A DNA stretch of 64,000 nucleotides from Saccharomonospora glauca K62 (GTDB taxonomy: Bacteria; Actinomycetota; Actinomycetes; Mycobacteriales; Pseudonocardiaceae), in the NCBI RefSeq assembly GCF_000243395.2, contig NZ_CM001484.1, positions 912,089 through 976,088 of the forward strand. The letters are read 5' to 3'. Below, in pieces: positions 49,762 to 58,746 of this stretch (position 1 is its first letter; every line of letters begins with the position of its first letter). The notes below the pieces were generated by a model. It made no database searches. It worked only from the letters and a program-made list of their open reading frames with translations, and was not told the DNA's origin. Made by a program: the position numbers and the translations under genes.

Positions 49762-50541
49762 GTGCGTTTGGCTCGGATCGCTCACTCTGAGGGCGTCGCG
49801 TTCGTCTCGATCGAGGCCGAAGGCGACAACGACGACGCGGCCCAGGTTCTGGAGATCGCGGACCACCCGTTCGGAAAGCCCAACTACACGGGCAGGCGGT
49901 GGCCGCTGGCGGACGTCCGGCTGTTGGCGCCCATCCTGCCGACGAAGGTCATCGCGGTGGGCCGCAACTACGTCAAGCATGCCGAGGAGTTCGGCAACGA
50001 GGTCCCGGCCGACCCGATGATCTTTTTGAAGCCGTCGACGAGCGTCATCGGCCCCAACGCGGCCATCAAGCTCCCGCCCGCCTCCTCGCGTGTCGACTTC
50101 GAGGGCGAGCTGGCCGTGGTCATCGGCAGGCCCATCAAGAACATCCCCGCCGAGGCGGCTCCCGCCGCGATCCTCGGCTACACGATCGCGAACGACGTCA
50201 GCGCGCGCGACCTCCAGGCCGCCGACGGCCAGTGGGGCAGGGCCAAGGGCTTCGACACGTTCTGCCCGCTCGGCCCGTGGATCTCCACGGACGTGGACCC
50301 CGCCGACCTGCGGCTTATCTCCGAGGTCGACGGCGTGGTGAAACAGGACGCCCGCACCTCGGAGATGGTGCACAAGGTGAACGACCTCGTGGCGTTCGTG
50401 TCGTCGGTGATGACTCTGCTGCCGGGCGACGTGATCCTCACCGGGACGCCCGAGGGCGTGGGGCCCATCGACGAGGGCCAGCAGGTGTCGATCACCGTGG
50501 AGGGCATCGGCACCCTCACCAACCCGGTTCAGGCCGCCTGA
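49762..50541 (+). CDS. Fumarylacetoacetate hydrolase-family protein
   Basis: 259-residue protein with the FAH fold. The core reads KVIAVGRNYVKHAEEF, VDFEGELAVVIGRP (metal-binding Glu residues) and GYTIANDVSARDLQ, ending with VILTGTPEGVGP. Family members include oxaloacetate decarboxylases, acylpyruvases and 2-hydroxyhepta-2,4-diene-1,7-dioate isomerases; the specific reaction is not evident. It matches Rv2993c, which lies beside gltX in mycobacteria. TAGGAT (49750-49755) lies 6 bases before the GTG, suggesting leaderless mRNA. Confidence 0.9.
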   Translation: MRLARIAHSEGVAFVSIEAEGDNDDAAQVLEIADHPFGKPNYTGRRWPLADVRLLAPILPTKVIAVGRNYVKHAEEFGNEVPADPMIFLKPSTSVIGPNAAIKLPPASSRVDFEGELAVVIGRPIKNIPAEAAPAAILGYTIANDVSARDLQAADGQWGRAKGFDTFCPLGPWISTDVDPADLRLISEVDGVVKQDARTSEMVHKVNDLVAFVSSVMTLLPGDVILTGTPEGVGPIDEGQQVSITVEGIGTLTNPVQAA

Positions 50542-50542
50542 C

Positions 50543-51775
50543 TCATCGCCGCGCGAACACGGGCGCTCGTTCGGGCCGCGGCCCGACGCCGATGACGAGG
50601 GCGGGCACGGTCGACAGCCACGGTGCCCGTCGCAGCAGCGTCGTGAACGATTTCGGCGGCCCCGAGCGCCTGCCCTCCACGGTCGGTGAGACGACCGCTC
50701 GGTGCAGTATCTGCTGCAGTCCCTGCACCACCACGGTGGGCAGGAGCCTCCGGTGTCGGACGGCCGCCAGGGTCCGCTCGTCGACACGGCCTCGGCGCAG
50801 CGGACCCGCCAGTAGGCGTGCGGCGCCAACGGCGTCCTGCACGGCGAGGTTGATGCCCACCCCGCCCACCGGCGACATCGCGTGTGCCGCGTCGCCGATG
50901 CACAGCAGTCCGTCGACGTGCCACCGCTTCAGGCGGTTCAGGCGGACGTCGAGGTGTTTGACCTGATCCATCGTGGTGAGTTCGTCGACGCGGTCGGCGA
51001 GTTCGGGCAGCAGCTCGGCGACGTCGCGCCGGAACGCCTCGATGCCGCGTCGGCGCAGGTCCGCGTCCGAACCTTTCTTGTTGATGTAGGCGATCTGGAA
51101 GTAGTCCCGCCTGGGGATCAAGACGCCGAACTTCGTGCCGTTCATGCGCGGTCGGAGCCGGTCGACTCCCTCGCCCGGCGCGCGGCTGAGGCGGAACCAC
51201 CACACGTCCATGGGAACGGGCAGTTCCTTGGGCCGTAGCCCCGCCTGCTCGCGGGCCAGGGACCAGCGTCCGTCGCAGGCCACGGTGAGGTCGGCGAGCA
51301 GTGTGTGCGTGGTCCCGTCCTCGGTGCGGTAGCGCACGCCCGTCACCCGGCCCCGTTCCTTGACGAGTTCGGTGACCTCCGAGCGCATGCGTAGCGTGAA
51401 GGTGGGTTCCTCGGCCGCCGCGTCGGCGAGCAGGTTCAGAAAGTCCCACTGCGGGGTGATGGCGATGTACGGGTGGGGGTGTCCGAACTTGCCCAGGCGC
51501 TTGAGGTCACCGACGACGACCTGACCACCGTCGTCGGTGGGGAAGGCGACTTCGGTGATCTTCGTCTGTGGCAGGCGGGCGAACCGTTCGCCGAGTCCCA
51601 GATCGTCGAGGAGACGAATGGTGGAGGGGTGCACGGTGTCGCCCCGGAAGTCCCTCAGGAAGTCGGCGTGTTTCTCCAACACGGTCACGTCGATGCCCGC
51701 TCTGGCCAGGAGGAGCCCCAGGACCATCCCGGCGGGGCCGGCGCCGATCACGGCACATCTTGTCCGCTCGCTCAT
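50543..51775 (-). CDS. FAD-dependent aromatic monooxygenase-type oxidoreductase
   Basis: 410-residue flavoprotein of the PheA/TfdB class. The ADP-binding GAGPAGMVLGLLLARAG lies near the start, the DG motif is VACDGRWSLAR, and the second FAD motif is CIGDAAHAMSPVGGVGINLAVQDA (given here in part). Such proteins hydroxylate aromatic rings using NAD(P)H; the substrate is unknown. It is divergent from gltX across an AT-rich spacer with a palindrome, and converges on the FAH gene with a single base between the stop codons. Confidence 0.86.
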   Translation of the reverse strand: MSERTRCAVIGAGPAGMVLGLLLARAGIDVTVLEKHADFLRDFRGDTVHPSTIRLLDDLGLGERFARLPQTKITEVAFPTDDGGQVVVGDLKRLGKFGHPHPYIAITPQWDFLNLLADAAAEEPTFTLRMRSEVTELVKERGRVTGVRYRTEDGTTHTLLADLTVACDGRWSLAREQAGLRPKELPVPMDVWWFRLSRAPGEGVDRLRPRMNGTKFGVLIPRRDYFQIAYINKKGSDADLRRRGIEAFRRDVAELLPELADRVDELTTMDQVKHLDVRLNRLKRWHVDGLLCIGDAAHAMSPVGGVGINLAVQDAVGAARLLAGPLRRGRVDERTLAAVRHRRLLPTVVVQGLQQILHRAVVSPTVEGRRSGPPKSFTTLLRRAPWLSTVPALVIGVGPRPERAPVFARR

Positions 51776-51789
51776 CGCCGCTCCTATAT

Positions 51790-51805
51790 TTCAATCATTG
51801 TTGAA
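51790..51805. promoter_or_regulatory. AT-rich palindrome in the divergent monooxygenase/gltX region
   Basis: TTCAA-N6-TTGAA is a perfect inverted repeat in the most AT-rich stretch of the window. It lies 14 bases upstream of the monooxygenase start (51775), where a repressor of MarR or TetR type could bind. No regulator gene is adjacent. Confidence 0.4.
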
Positions 51806-51862
51806 TAAAATTACGATGCACGAATTCGCGGCCCCCGTCAAGGGAGATACGCTGACAGAGCT

Positions 51863-53344
51863 ATGAGTGAGACGAAGGCTGTACGTGCCCGCTTCTGTCC
51901 GTCGCCCACCGGTACCCCGCACGTCGGGCTGATCCGAACGGCGCTGTTCAACTGGGCTTTCGCCCGCCACCACGGCGGCTCTCTCGTGTTCCGTATCGAG
52001 GACACCGACGCCGCGCGCGACAGTGAGGAGTCCTACGAGGCGCTGATCGAGGCGCTGCGCTGGCTCGGTCTGGACTGGGACGAGGGTCCCGGTGTCGGCG
52101 GCGAGTACGGGCCGTACCGGCAGAGCGAGCGCGGCGACATCTACGCGGAGGTCGCGCGGAAGCTGCTCGAAGCCGGGGAGCTGTACGAAGCCTTCTCCAC
52201 GAACGAGGAAGTCGAGCAGCGCCGCCGTGAGGCGGGGCAGGACCCGAAGCTGGGCTACGACAACTTCGACCGCGATCTCACCGAGGAGCAGAAGCAGCGC
52301 TACCGCGAGGAGGGGCGTACCCCCGTGCTGCGGCTGCGGATGCCGGACGAAGACCTCACGTGGAACGACCTCGTGCGCGGGGAGATCACGTTCAAGGCCG
52401 GCACCATCCCCGACCCCGTGCTCGTGCGGGCCAACGGGAAGCCGCTCTACACGCTCACCAACCCGGTCGACGACGCGCTCATGCGCATCACCCACGTGCT
52501 GCGGGGAGAGGACCTGCTGCCCTCGACGCCGCGTCAGCTCGCCCTGTACGCCGCGCTGCGACGGATCGGCCTCACCGACTTCACCCCGGAGTTCGGGCAC
52601 CTGCCCTACGTGATGGGCGAGGGCAACAAGAAGCTGTCCAAACGCGACCCGAAGTCGAACCTGTTCAACTACCGTGAGCAGGGCTTCATCCGGGAGGGTC
52701 TGCTCAACTACCTGGCCCTGCTGGGCTGGTCGATCGCCGACGACCGGGACGTCTTCACCGTCGAGGAGCTCGTGGAGGCGTTCCAGATCACCAAGGTCAG
52801 CGCCAACCCGGCGCGGTTCGACCCCAAGAAGGCCGAGGCCATCAACGGCACGCACGTGCGCGCGCTGCCCGTCGAGGAGTTCGTCCGGCGCACCGTGCCG
52901 TACCTGACCGCGGCGGGAGTGCTGCCCGAGGAGCCCAGCGAGGAGCAGCTGGAGAAGTTCCGCGCCATCGCGCCGCTCGTGCAGGAACGTGTCACCGTCC
53001 TGTCGGACGCCGCGAACCTGGTGCGTTTCCTCTTCGTCGACGAGGACGCGTTCGCGCCGGAGGAAGCCGCCGCGGCCAAGGCCCTCGGCCCGGACTCCGA
53101 GCCCGTGTTGCGTGCCTCCGTGGAGGCGCTCGAAAAGCTCGACGACTGGCGTGCCGACGCCATCGAGGCGGCGTTGAAGGAGGCCCTCGTGGAGGGGCTG
53201 GGGCTCAAGCCGCGCAAGGCGTTCGCCCCCGTGCGGGTCGCTGTGACCGGGCGCACTGTCTCGCCGCCGTTGTACGAGTCGATGGAGCTGCTCGGCCGAG
53301 AGATTTCACTCGGGCGGTTGCGTCGAGCGCTGGCAGACCACTGA
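51863..53344 (+). CDS. gltX: Glutamyl-tRNA synthetase
   Basis: 493-residue class I synthetase. The HIGH-type motif is [19 protein letters not shown] and the KMSKS-type loop is [10 protein letters not shown]. With gatCAB in the same window and no glutaminyl-tRNA synthetase seen, it probably charges both tRNA-Glu and tRNA-Gln with glutamate. tRNA genes for both lie about 1 kb downstream. TACGCT at 51848-51853 is a -10 candidate 9 bases before the ATG. Confidence 0.96.
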   Translation: MSETKAVRARFCPSPTGTPHVGLIRTALFNWAFARHHGGSLVFRIEDTDAARDSEESYEALIEALRWLGLDWDEGPGVGGEYGPYRQSERGDIYAEVARKLLEAGELYEAFSTNEEVEQRRREAGQDPKLGYDNFDRDLTEEQKQRYREEGRTPVLRLRMPDEDLTWNDLVRGEITFKAGTIPDPVLVRANGKPLYTLTNPVDDALMRITHVLRGEDLLPSTPRQLALYAALRRIGLTDFTPEFGHLPYVMGEGNKKLSKRDPKSNLFNYREQGFIREGLLNYLALLGWSIADDRDVFTVEELVEAFQITKVSANPARFDPKKAEAINGTHVRALPVEEFVRRTVPYLTAAGVLPEEPSEEQLEKFRAIAPLVQERVTVLSDAANLVRFLFVDEDAFAPEEAAAAKALGPDSEPVLRASVEALEKLDDWRADAIEAALKEALVEGLGLKPRKAFAPVRVAVTGRTVSPPLYESMELLGREISLGRLRRALADH

Positions 53345-53431
53345 GCGTAGAGGTCGTTGGGCGAAACGGAGGCTCGTTTATCACCTACTCAGCAGAGTTG
53401 GTGAGGCGAAATCTCCCCTAGCCTCGCGGGG

Positions 53432-54217
53432 GTGGCTTTCGCTCCTGGCTTTCCTTCCGCATCGCACGCTGTCTCGGAACTCGACGGTGCTCCTCCTTGG
53501 ACACCGCCCGAGCTGAGTTTGGTGTGCCTGGACATCGACGACACACTGATCGACTTCACGGCGGCGGGTCGAAGCTCGCTGGAGAGTCTGATCGGCAGAG
53601 CCGACATGTGGCCGCTGTGGGAACGGATCACGGACGATCACGTCGCTCGGGTCGTGGCGGGCGACCTCGCGTACGCCGACATGCACACCACCCGCACCCG
53701 TGCGTTCCTCGCCGAGCTCGGTGTGGCCGTCGACGCCGCCCAGGCAGGGGAGTTCGAGCGGCGCCGTAAGGAACGTCTCTGGCGTTCCTTACGGCTGTTC
53801 GACGACGTTCTGCCCTGTTTGGAATGGCTTGTGGCCGCCGGGGTGAAATTGGCGGCTGTGACGAATGCCTCAGGCGGGCATCAGCGAGACAAACTCGCCC
53901 GCCTCGGGCTCGCGGGTTTTTTCGACCACGTCGCCATCGCAGGCGAAATGGGGGTCGCCAAACCCGATCCTGTGATGTTCCACAAAGTCTGTTCCGCCGT
54001 CGGCTGTGATCCGGCTCGCGCCGTGCACGTCGGCGACAAACTGACCACCGACGCCGTCGGTGCGCGGGACGCCGGTCTCGGAGGGGTGTGGCTCGACCGG
54101 CGCGGCCGCGACGACGTCGACGTCCCGGCGGGCGTGCACGTCCTGCGCACCCTCTCCCAGCTCCCTGAGCTGCTGGTTTCCGAGTTTGCCCGGCTCGGCG
54201 TCCCCGTCCAGCGGTGA
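53432..54217 (+). CDS. HAD-superfamily hydrolase
   Basis: 261-residue phosphatase-like protein. HAD motif I is CLDIDDTLIDF (nucleophile Asp around residue 34), motif II is VTNAS, and motifs III and IV are KPDPVMF and VGDKLTTDAVGARDAG. The helical cap after motif I suggests a small-molecule phosphatase. A -10-like TAGCCT (53419-53424) lies 7 bases before the GTG, suggesting a leaderless mRNA. The substrate is unknown. Confidence 0.87.
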   Translation: MAFAPGFPSASHAVSELDGAPPWTPPELSLVCLDIDDTLIDFTAAGRSSLESLIGRADMWPLWERITDDHVARVVAGDLAYADMHTTRTRAFLAELGVAVDAAQAGEFERRRKERLWRSLRLFDDVLPCLEWLVAAGVKLAAVTNASGGHQRDKLARLGLAGFFDHVAIAGEMGVAKPDPVMFHKVCSAVGCDPARAVHVGDKLTTDAVGARDAGLGGVWLDRRGRDDVDVPAGVHVLRTLSQLPELLVSEFARLGVPVQR

Positions 54218-54310
54218 AGTAGGGACCCCCCGGTGTGAGGCCGTTTCGGGGCATGCTCTATATTTCTTTCCAGCGGCGCCGATCCGGAGAGATTCGGTGA
54301 GGGGCTGCGA

Positions 54311-54382
54311 TGGGGTATGGTGTAATTGGCAGCACGACTGATTCTGGTTCAGTTAGTCTAGGTTCGAGTCCTGGTACCCCAG
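54311..54382 (+). tRNA. tRNA-Gln (CTG)
   Basis: A complete 72-base cloverleaf. Acceptor arms TGGGGTA and TACCCCA pair, with G as the discriminator. The anticodon stem is ACTGA/TCAGT with the loop TTCTGGT, giving anticodon CTG. The T loop reads GGTTCGAGTCC. The 3' CCA is not encoded. Confidence 0.95.
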
Positions 54383-54433
54383 CGCGAAGCGAAAAAACCG
54401 GTCTGGTAAGATTCTCTTCGCAAAGAACGACAA

Positions 54434-54506
54434 GCCCCCGTCGTCTAGCGGCCTAGGACGCCGGCCTCTCACGCCGGTAGCGTGGGTTCGAATCCCATCG
54501 GGGGTA
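54434..54506 (+). tRNA. tRNA-Glu (CTC)
   Basis: A complete 73-base cloverleaf. Acceptor arms GCCCCCG and CGGGGGT pair (one G-U), with A as the discriminator. The anticodon stem is CCGGC/GCCGG with anticodon CTC. The T arm is GTGGGTTCGAATCCCAT. CCA is not encoded. It lies 51 bases after tRNA-Gln and the two are probably co-transcribed. Confidence 0.95.
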
Positions 54507-54511
54507 CTGGA

Positions 54512-54550
54512 AAAAGACCCTCTCCGTGATCGTACCGGAGAGGGTCTTTT
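54512..54550. terminator. Terminator after tRNA-Glu
   Basis: AAAAGACCCTCTCCG (54512-54526) pairs perfectly with CGGAGAGGGTCTTTT (54536-54550). The T run on one strand and A run on the other make it a canonical bidirectional terminator. It ends the tRNA transcript and can also serve the leftward IclR gene. Confidence 0.9.
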
Positions 54551-54565
54551 CCTTTGTCCATCGGC

Positions 54566-54628
54566 GTGTCCGCAGCTTGTGCACGCGTGTCCTCAGTTCC
54601 CGCACGCGTGTTCGCACTTCATGGACGC
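54566..54628 (+). repeat. Three tandem 21-bp repeats (repeat family locus C)
   Basis: Units start at 54566 (GTGTCCGCA), 54587 (GTGTCCTCA) and 54608 (GTGTTCGCA), exactly 21 bases apart, with variable halves of the same kind as loci A and B. The array lies between the tRNA terminator and the 3' end of the convergent IclR gene. Confidence 0.88.
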
Positions 54629-54683
54629 GCCGCGGCTCGTCGCGTGCTCGTCGCCGGACGAGCCGTCGGCGCCCCTCGCTCGG

Positions 54684-55421
54684 TCAGAGACGCTCCTGGA
54701 GCTCCTGGGCGGCCTGCAGAAGGTCGTCGGCCCACTTCGCACCCGGACGACGTCCTATGCGGTCCACGGGGCCCGACACGGACACCGCCGCCACCACGTT
54801 GCCCGCGTTGTCGCGTACCGGAGCCGACACGCTCGCCACGCCGGGTTCCCGCTCCGCGACGCTCTGCGCCCAGCCGCGGCGACGCACCTCCAACAACGTG
54901 CGCTCACCGAACACGGCGTCCGCCAACACCGCCTGGCGCGTGTGCGCGTCCGCCCACGCCACCAAGACCTTCGCGCCGGACCCCGCCGTCATCGGCAGTC
55001 GGGCACCGACCGGCACCGTGTCCCGCAGGCCACTCGGCGGTTCCGCCGCCGCGACGCACACTCGTACGATGCCGTCCCGGCGGTACAACTGCACGCTCTC
55101 GCCCGTCAGGTCCCGCAATTTCGGCAGCACCACGCTCGCCGCGTCGAGCAGCGGATCCACCGTGCCGCCGCCCAGCTCCGCGAGCGCCGGCCCCGGTCGC
55201 CACCGGCCGTCCGGGCCTCGCCGCAGCATGCGGTGTACCTCCAACCCCACCGCGAGGCGGTGTGCCGTCGCGCGGGGGAGTCCCGTTCGCGCACACAACT
55301 CCGCCAGCCCGCACGGTTGTTCCGCCACTGCGCGCAAGACGGAGACGGCCTTGTCCAGAACGCCGATTCCGCTCTGCTGGACCTGTTCGGCCCCATTGTT
55401 GCTAACATCGGGTTGTCCCAC
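54684..55421 (-). CDS. IclR-family regulator (NdgR/LtbR-like)
   Basis: 245-residue regulator. An N-terminal winged helix-turn-helix ([36 protein letters not shown], given here in part, about residues 20-60) is followed by the IclR effector domain ([48 protein letters not shown]). Divergent position from leuCD is that of NdgR in Streptomyces and LtbR in Corynebacterium, which control leucine genes. A -10-like TAGTAT (55433-55428) lies 6 bases before the GTG, so its mRNA may be leaderless and its promoter overlaps that of leuC. Confidence 0.92.
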   Translation of the reverse strand: MGQPDVSNNGAEQVQQSGIGVLDKAVSVLRAVAEQPCGLAELCARTGLPRATAHRLAVGLEVHRMLRRGPDGRWRPGPALAELGGGTVDPLLDAASVVLPKLRDLTGESVQLYRRDGIVRVCVAAAEPPSGLRDTVPVGARLPMTAGSGAKVLVAWADAHTRQAVLADAVFGERTLLEVRRRGWAQSVAEREPGVASVSAPVRDNAGNVVAAVSVSGPVDRIGRRPGAKWADDLLQAAQELQERL

Positions 55422-55515
55422 GAGGCGATACTACAATCTCGCGATTTGGGAAGTCCACGTTTCACGAAGTGAGTCCGCTCGCTTTCCGAGCGACACGTTC
55501 AATGGAGGAGCCCTG
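55422..55515. promoter_or_regulatory. Divergent iclR-leuC promoter region
   Basis: 94 bases between the IclR regulator and leuC. The leftward -10 TAGTAT (55433-55428) and a rightward -10 candidate TACAAT (55432-55437) overlap almost completely, so the two promoters face each other and cannot both be occupied. The regulator probably binds here, but I see no perfect long palindrome. GGAGGAG precedes the leuC ATG. Confidence 0.5.
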
Positions 55516-56931
55516 ATGACCGAACGGCGGGGCCGCACCCTGGCGGAAAAGGTGTGGGACGCACACATAGTGCGTCGAGGCGACGGCGCCGAACCGGACC
55601 TGCTCTACATCGACCTGCACCTCGTTCACGAGGTCACCAGCCCGCAGGCCTTCGACGGGCTGCGGCTCGCGGGTCGGAAGGTGCGGCGCCCCGACCTCAC
55701 GATCGCCACCGAGGACCACAACGTGCCCACCGTGGGCATTGAACTCCCGATCGCCGACCCGGTGTCGCGGACCCAGGTGGAGACGCTCCGGCGCAACTGC
55801 GAGGAGTTCGGTATCCGGCTTCATCCGATGGGGGACGACGAACAGGGCATCGTCCACGTCATCGGTCCGCAGCTCGGCCTCACACAGCCCGGCATGACCG
55901 TGGTGTGCGGTGACAGCCACACCTCGACCCACGGTGCCTTCGGCGCGATGGCGTTCGGAATCGGCACCTCCGAGGTGGAACACGTGCTGGCCACGCAGAC
56001 GCTGCCGCTGCGTCCCTTCAAGACGATGGCCATCAACGTGGAGGGGGAGCTGCGTCCGGGGGTCACGGCCAAGGACATCATCCTCGCCGTGATCGCGAAG
56101 ATCGGCACCGGCGGTGGCCAGGGTTACGTGCTGGAGTACCGCGGCAGCGCCATCGAGTCGCTGTCGATGGAAGCGCGCATGACCATCTGCAACATGTCCA
56201 TCGAGGCGGGCGCCAGGGCGGGCATGATCGCGCCCGACGAGACGACCTTCGCGTACCTGAAGGACCGCCCGCACGCCCCGAAGGGAGCAGAGTGGGACGC
56301 CGCCGTCGCCGAGTGGCGTGAACTGCGCACCGACGACGACGCCGTGTTCGATGCCGAGGTCCACCTGGACGCCTCGGAACTGACCCCCTTCGTCACCTGG
56401 GGCACGAACCCCGGCCAGGGTCTGCCGCTGTCGGAGTCGGTGCCCGACCCCGCGCAGATCGCCGACGAGAACGAGCGTCTGGCCGCGGAGAAGGCCCTGT
56501 CCTATATGGATCTGACCCCCGGAACCCCGCTGCGGGACATCGCCGTGGACACCGTCTTCCTCGGGTCGTGCACCAACGGGCGCCTGGAGGACCTGCGGGC
56601 CGCCGCCGAGGTGCTGCGGGGCCGGAAGGTGGCCGACGGGGTGCGCATGCTCGTGGTGCCCGGCTCGATGCGAGTGCGGCAGGCCGCCGAGGCGGAGGGG
56701 CTGCACGAGGTCTTCACCGAGGCGGGCGCCGAGTGGCGAGCGGCGGGCTGCTCGATGTGCCTGGGCATGAACCCCGACCAACTCAAGCCGGGGGAGCGCA
56801 GCGCCTCGACCTCCAACCGCAACTTCGAGGGCAGGCAGGGCAAGGGCGGCCGGACCCACCTGGTGTCGCCGCTCGTGGCCGCCGCCACCGCCGTGCGGGG
56901 CACCCTGTCCTCGCCCGAGGACCTCGACTGA
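55516..56931 (+). CDS. leuC: 3-isopropylmalate dehydratase large subunit
   Basis: 471-residue aconitase-family subunit that binds the 4Fe-4S cluster and isomerises 2- to 3-isopropylmalate. [16 protein letters not shown] is the aconitase signature, and the cluster cysteines are in [13 protein letters not shown] and [12 protein letters not shown]. The ATG at 55516 has GGAGGAG upstream; longer frames reaching back to 54526 run through the opposite-strand regulator and are not coding. The same enzyme can also act on citramalate, which links it to cimA. Confidence 0.96.
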   Translation: MTERRGRTLAEKVWDAHIVRRGDGAEPDLLYIDLHLVHEVTSPQAFDGLRLAGRKVRRPDLTIATEDHNVPTVGIELPIADPVSRTQVETLRRNCEEFGIRLHPMGDDEQGIVHVIGPQLGLTQPGMTVVCGDSHTSTHGAFGAMAFGIGTSEVEHVLATQTLPLRPFKTMAINVEGELRPGVTAKDIILAVIAKIGTGGGQGYVLEYRGSAIESLSMEARMTICNMSIEAGARAGMIAPDETTFAYLKDRPHAPKGAEWDAAVAEWRELRTDDDAVFDAEVHLDASELTPFVTWGTNPGQGLPLSESVPDPAQIADENERLAAEKALSYMDLTPGTPLRDIAVDTVFLGSCTNGRLEDLRAAAEVLRGRKVADGVRMLVVPGSMRVRQAAEAEGLHEVFTEAGAEWRAAGCSMCLGMNPDQLKPGERSASTSNRNFEGRQGKGGRTHLVSPLVAAATAVRGTLSSPEDLD

Positions 56932-56968
56932 CTTCCCGGCCACGAACCACCGACGAGGAGCACATGTC

Positions 56969-57562
56969 ATGGAACCGTTCACCACACACACCGGCGTCGG
57001 GGTTCCCCTGCGCAGGTCTAACGTGGACACTGACCAGATCATCCCGGCCGTCTACCTCAAGCGCGTGTCCCGGACCGGCTTCGAGGACGGCTTGTTCGCG
57101 GGCTGGCGGTCCGACGAGCAGTTCATCCTGAACCGCGAGCCCTACAACCGGGGCTCCGTGCTCGTGGCGGGCCCCGATTTCGGCACCGGGTCGTCGCGTG
57201 AGCACGCGGTGTGGGCGCTGATGGACTACGGCTTCCGGGTCGTCATCTCCTCCCGCTTCGCCGACATCTTCCGCGGCAACTCGGGCAAGCAGGGGCTGCT
57301 CACGGCGCAGTGCGAGCAGGCGGACGTCGAGCAGTTGTGGAAGCTGCTGGAGAACGAGCCCGGCACCGAGGTGTCCGTCGACCTCCGTGAGAAGACGGTG
57401 CGGGCAAAAGACTTCGTCACCCGTTTCGACATCGACGACTACACGCGTTGGCGGTTGCTGGAGGGGCTCGACGACATCGCGCTGACCCTGCGGCACGCGG
57501 ACGACATCACGGCGTTCGAGAAGCGGCGTCCGTCGCACAAACCCGTCACCACTCCGAGGTAG
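56969..57562 (+). CDS. leuD: 3-isopropylmalate dehydratase small subunit
   Basis: 197-residue partner of LeuC, with the swivelling domain that completes the active site ([19 protein letters not shown] and [21 protein letters not shown]). Its start is 37 bases after the leuC stop with GAGGAG upstream. A hairpin follows the gene. Confidence 0.96.
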   Translation: MEPFTTHTGVGVPLRRSNVDTDQIIPAVYLKRVSRTGFEDGLFAGWRSDEQFILNREPYNRGSVLVAGPDFGTGSSREHAVWALMDYGFRVVISSRFADIFRGNSGKQGLLTAQCEQADVEQLWKLLENEPGTEVSVDLREKTVRAKDFVTRFDIDDYTRWRLLEGLDDIALTLRHADDITAFEKRRPSHKPVTTPR

Positions 57563-57569
57563 AACTGCG

Positions 57570-57608
57570 GCCCCGGATTCCTCCGCCATCGCAAGGGGAA
57601 TCCGGGGC
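57570..57608 (+). terminator. Hairpin downstream of leuD
   Basis: GCCCCGGATTCC (57570-57581) pairs perfectly with GGAATCCGGGGC (57597-57608), 8 bases after the leuD stop. It separates leuCD from hupB. No T tract. Confidence 0.78.
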
Positions 57609-57724
57609 TCGTACCCGGTCGCGAGAACCGGTCCCTCATCACACCGAACGGCACGCGAAACGGGCTCCGGAGGGCCCGTGGAGGCGTAACGGCGCACACG
57701 ATAAGGAAAAAATCCGCGTGCCGT

Positions 57725-57754
57725 TTGGAATTTGTGCTGCGTTGGTAATACCGT
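57725..57754 (+). promoter_or_regulatory. Putative hupB promoter
   Basis: TTGGAA (57725-57730), an 18-base spacer and TACCGT (57749-57754) give a vegetative-type promoter, with a 5' leader of roughly 50 bases before the hupB ATG. TAATAC at 57746-57751 is an alternative -10. The surrounding sequence (57700-57755) is locally AT-rich. Confidence 0.5.
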
Positions 57755-57810
57755 GTGCGCATGTCGGCCGGTGTGGCCGGGTAACACGTAGTTCTTCTTG
57801 GAGGACTGGA

Positions 57811-58665
57811 ATGGCCAACAAGGCCCAACTCATCGAAGCTCTCTCAGAGCGCTTGGGCGACAAGAAGGTCGCGGCGCAGGCTGTCGACAACCTCGTCGAC
57901 ATCATCATCCGTACGGTCCATAAGGGCGAGAAGGTCAACATCACCGGTTTCGGTGTGTTCGAGAAGCGTGCTCGTGCCGCACGTACCGCCAGGAACCCGC
58001 GCACCGGCGAGACCGTGCGTGTGAAGAAGACCAATGTTCCCGCCTTCCGTGCGGGCACGACATTCAAGGACGTGGTGAGCGGAGCCAAGAAGCTGCCGAA
58101 GGCAACCACCAAGCGCAGCACGGCTTCCACCTCGCGGACCTCCTCGACCTCGTCGAGGACGGCCGCCACGCGCCCCACTTCCACACGCACCACCACGAGC
58201 CGCACGCGTAGCACCACGGGTACCACGGCTCGTGCCACGTCGGCTCGTTCGACCAAGGCGACGACGGCCAAGAGCACCGCCAAGAGCACGGCGAGCAAGA
58301 CGGCGCCGAAGACCACCACGAGGACGACGAAGGCGACCGCCACCAAGACGGCGCCGAAGACCACCGCCAAGTCGACCACCAAGTCGGCTTCCACGCGGTC
58401 TACCGCCACGAAGACGACCAAGCCGAAGACCACCGCGAAGACGACGAAGTCGGCGAGCAAGACGACTCCGGCGAAGTCCACGACGAAGACCAGCACCACG
58501 AAGGCGCCGAAGACCACCGCCAAGACCTCCACGCGGTCGACGGCGAAGAAGGCGCCTGCCAAGACCACGAAGGCGGCCGCGAAGACGACGACGCGGACCA
58601 CCGCGCGGGCGACGGCGCGCGCCACGTCGCCGGCGAAGAGGACCACGCGGAAGAGCGCGAAGTAA
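57811..58665 (+). CDS. hupB: HU-type histone-like DNA-binding protein with long Thr/Lys-rich tail
   Basis: 284-residue nucleoid protein. Residues 1-96 are a standard HU fold ([53 protein letters not shown]), which bends and compacts DNA. Residues 97-284 form a repetitive basic tail built mostly from Thr, Lys, Ala, Ser and Arg in short units such as KTTAKS and TKTAPKTT. Mycobacterial HupB has a similar tail that is richer in Ala, Lys and Pro, so the Thr content is unusual. GGAGGACTGGA precedes the ATG. A strong hairpin follows. Confidence 0.95.
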   Translation: MANKAQLIEALSERLGDKKVAAQAVDNLVDIIIRTVHKGEKVNITGFGVFEKRARAARTARNPRTGETVRVKKTNVPAFRAGTTFKDVVSGAKKLPKATTKRSTASTSRTSSTSSRTAATRPTSTRTTTSRTRSTTGTTARATSARSTKATTAKSTAKSTASKTAPKTTTRTTKATATKTAPKTTAKSTTKSASTRSTATKTTKPKTTAKTTKSASKTTPAKSTTKTSTTKAPKTTAKTSTRSTAKKAPAKTTKAAAKTTTRTTARATARATSPAKRTTRKSAK

Positions 58666-58700
58666 AACCGGACGCCGCACCCCGCGGCGTCCGGTTCTTT
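58666..58700. terminator. Terminator downstream of hupB
   Basis: AACCGGACGCCGC (58666-58678) pairs perfectly with GCGGCGTCCGGTT (58684-58696) around a five-base loop, followed by CTTTC. It begins at the hupB stop and can also serve the convergent mutT1 gene. Confidence 0.88.
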
Positions 58701-58746
58701 CGGCGGGGCTCCCGAGCTCGCGGTCGGGGAGCCCTGCCGTGGGAAG

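Noticed and set aside
54526-55515. Upstream extension of the leuC frame by 330 codons
   Set aside because: It crosses the tRNA terminator, the 21-bp repeats and the whole opposite-strand IclR gene; leuC homology begins at 55516.
57639-58646. Long minus-strand frame under hupB encoding Val/Leu-rich hydrophobic sequence
   Set aside because: It is the antisense of the Lys/Thr-rich tail; reverse complement of AAG/ACC codons necessarily gives Leu/Val/Gly-rich sequence.
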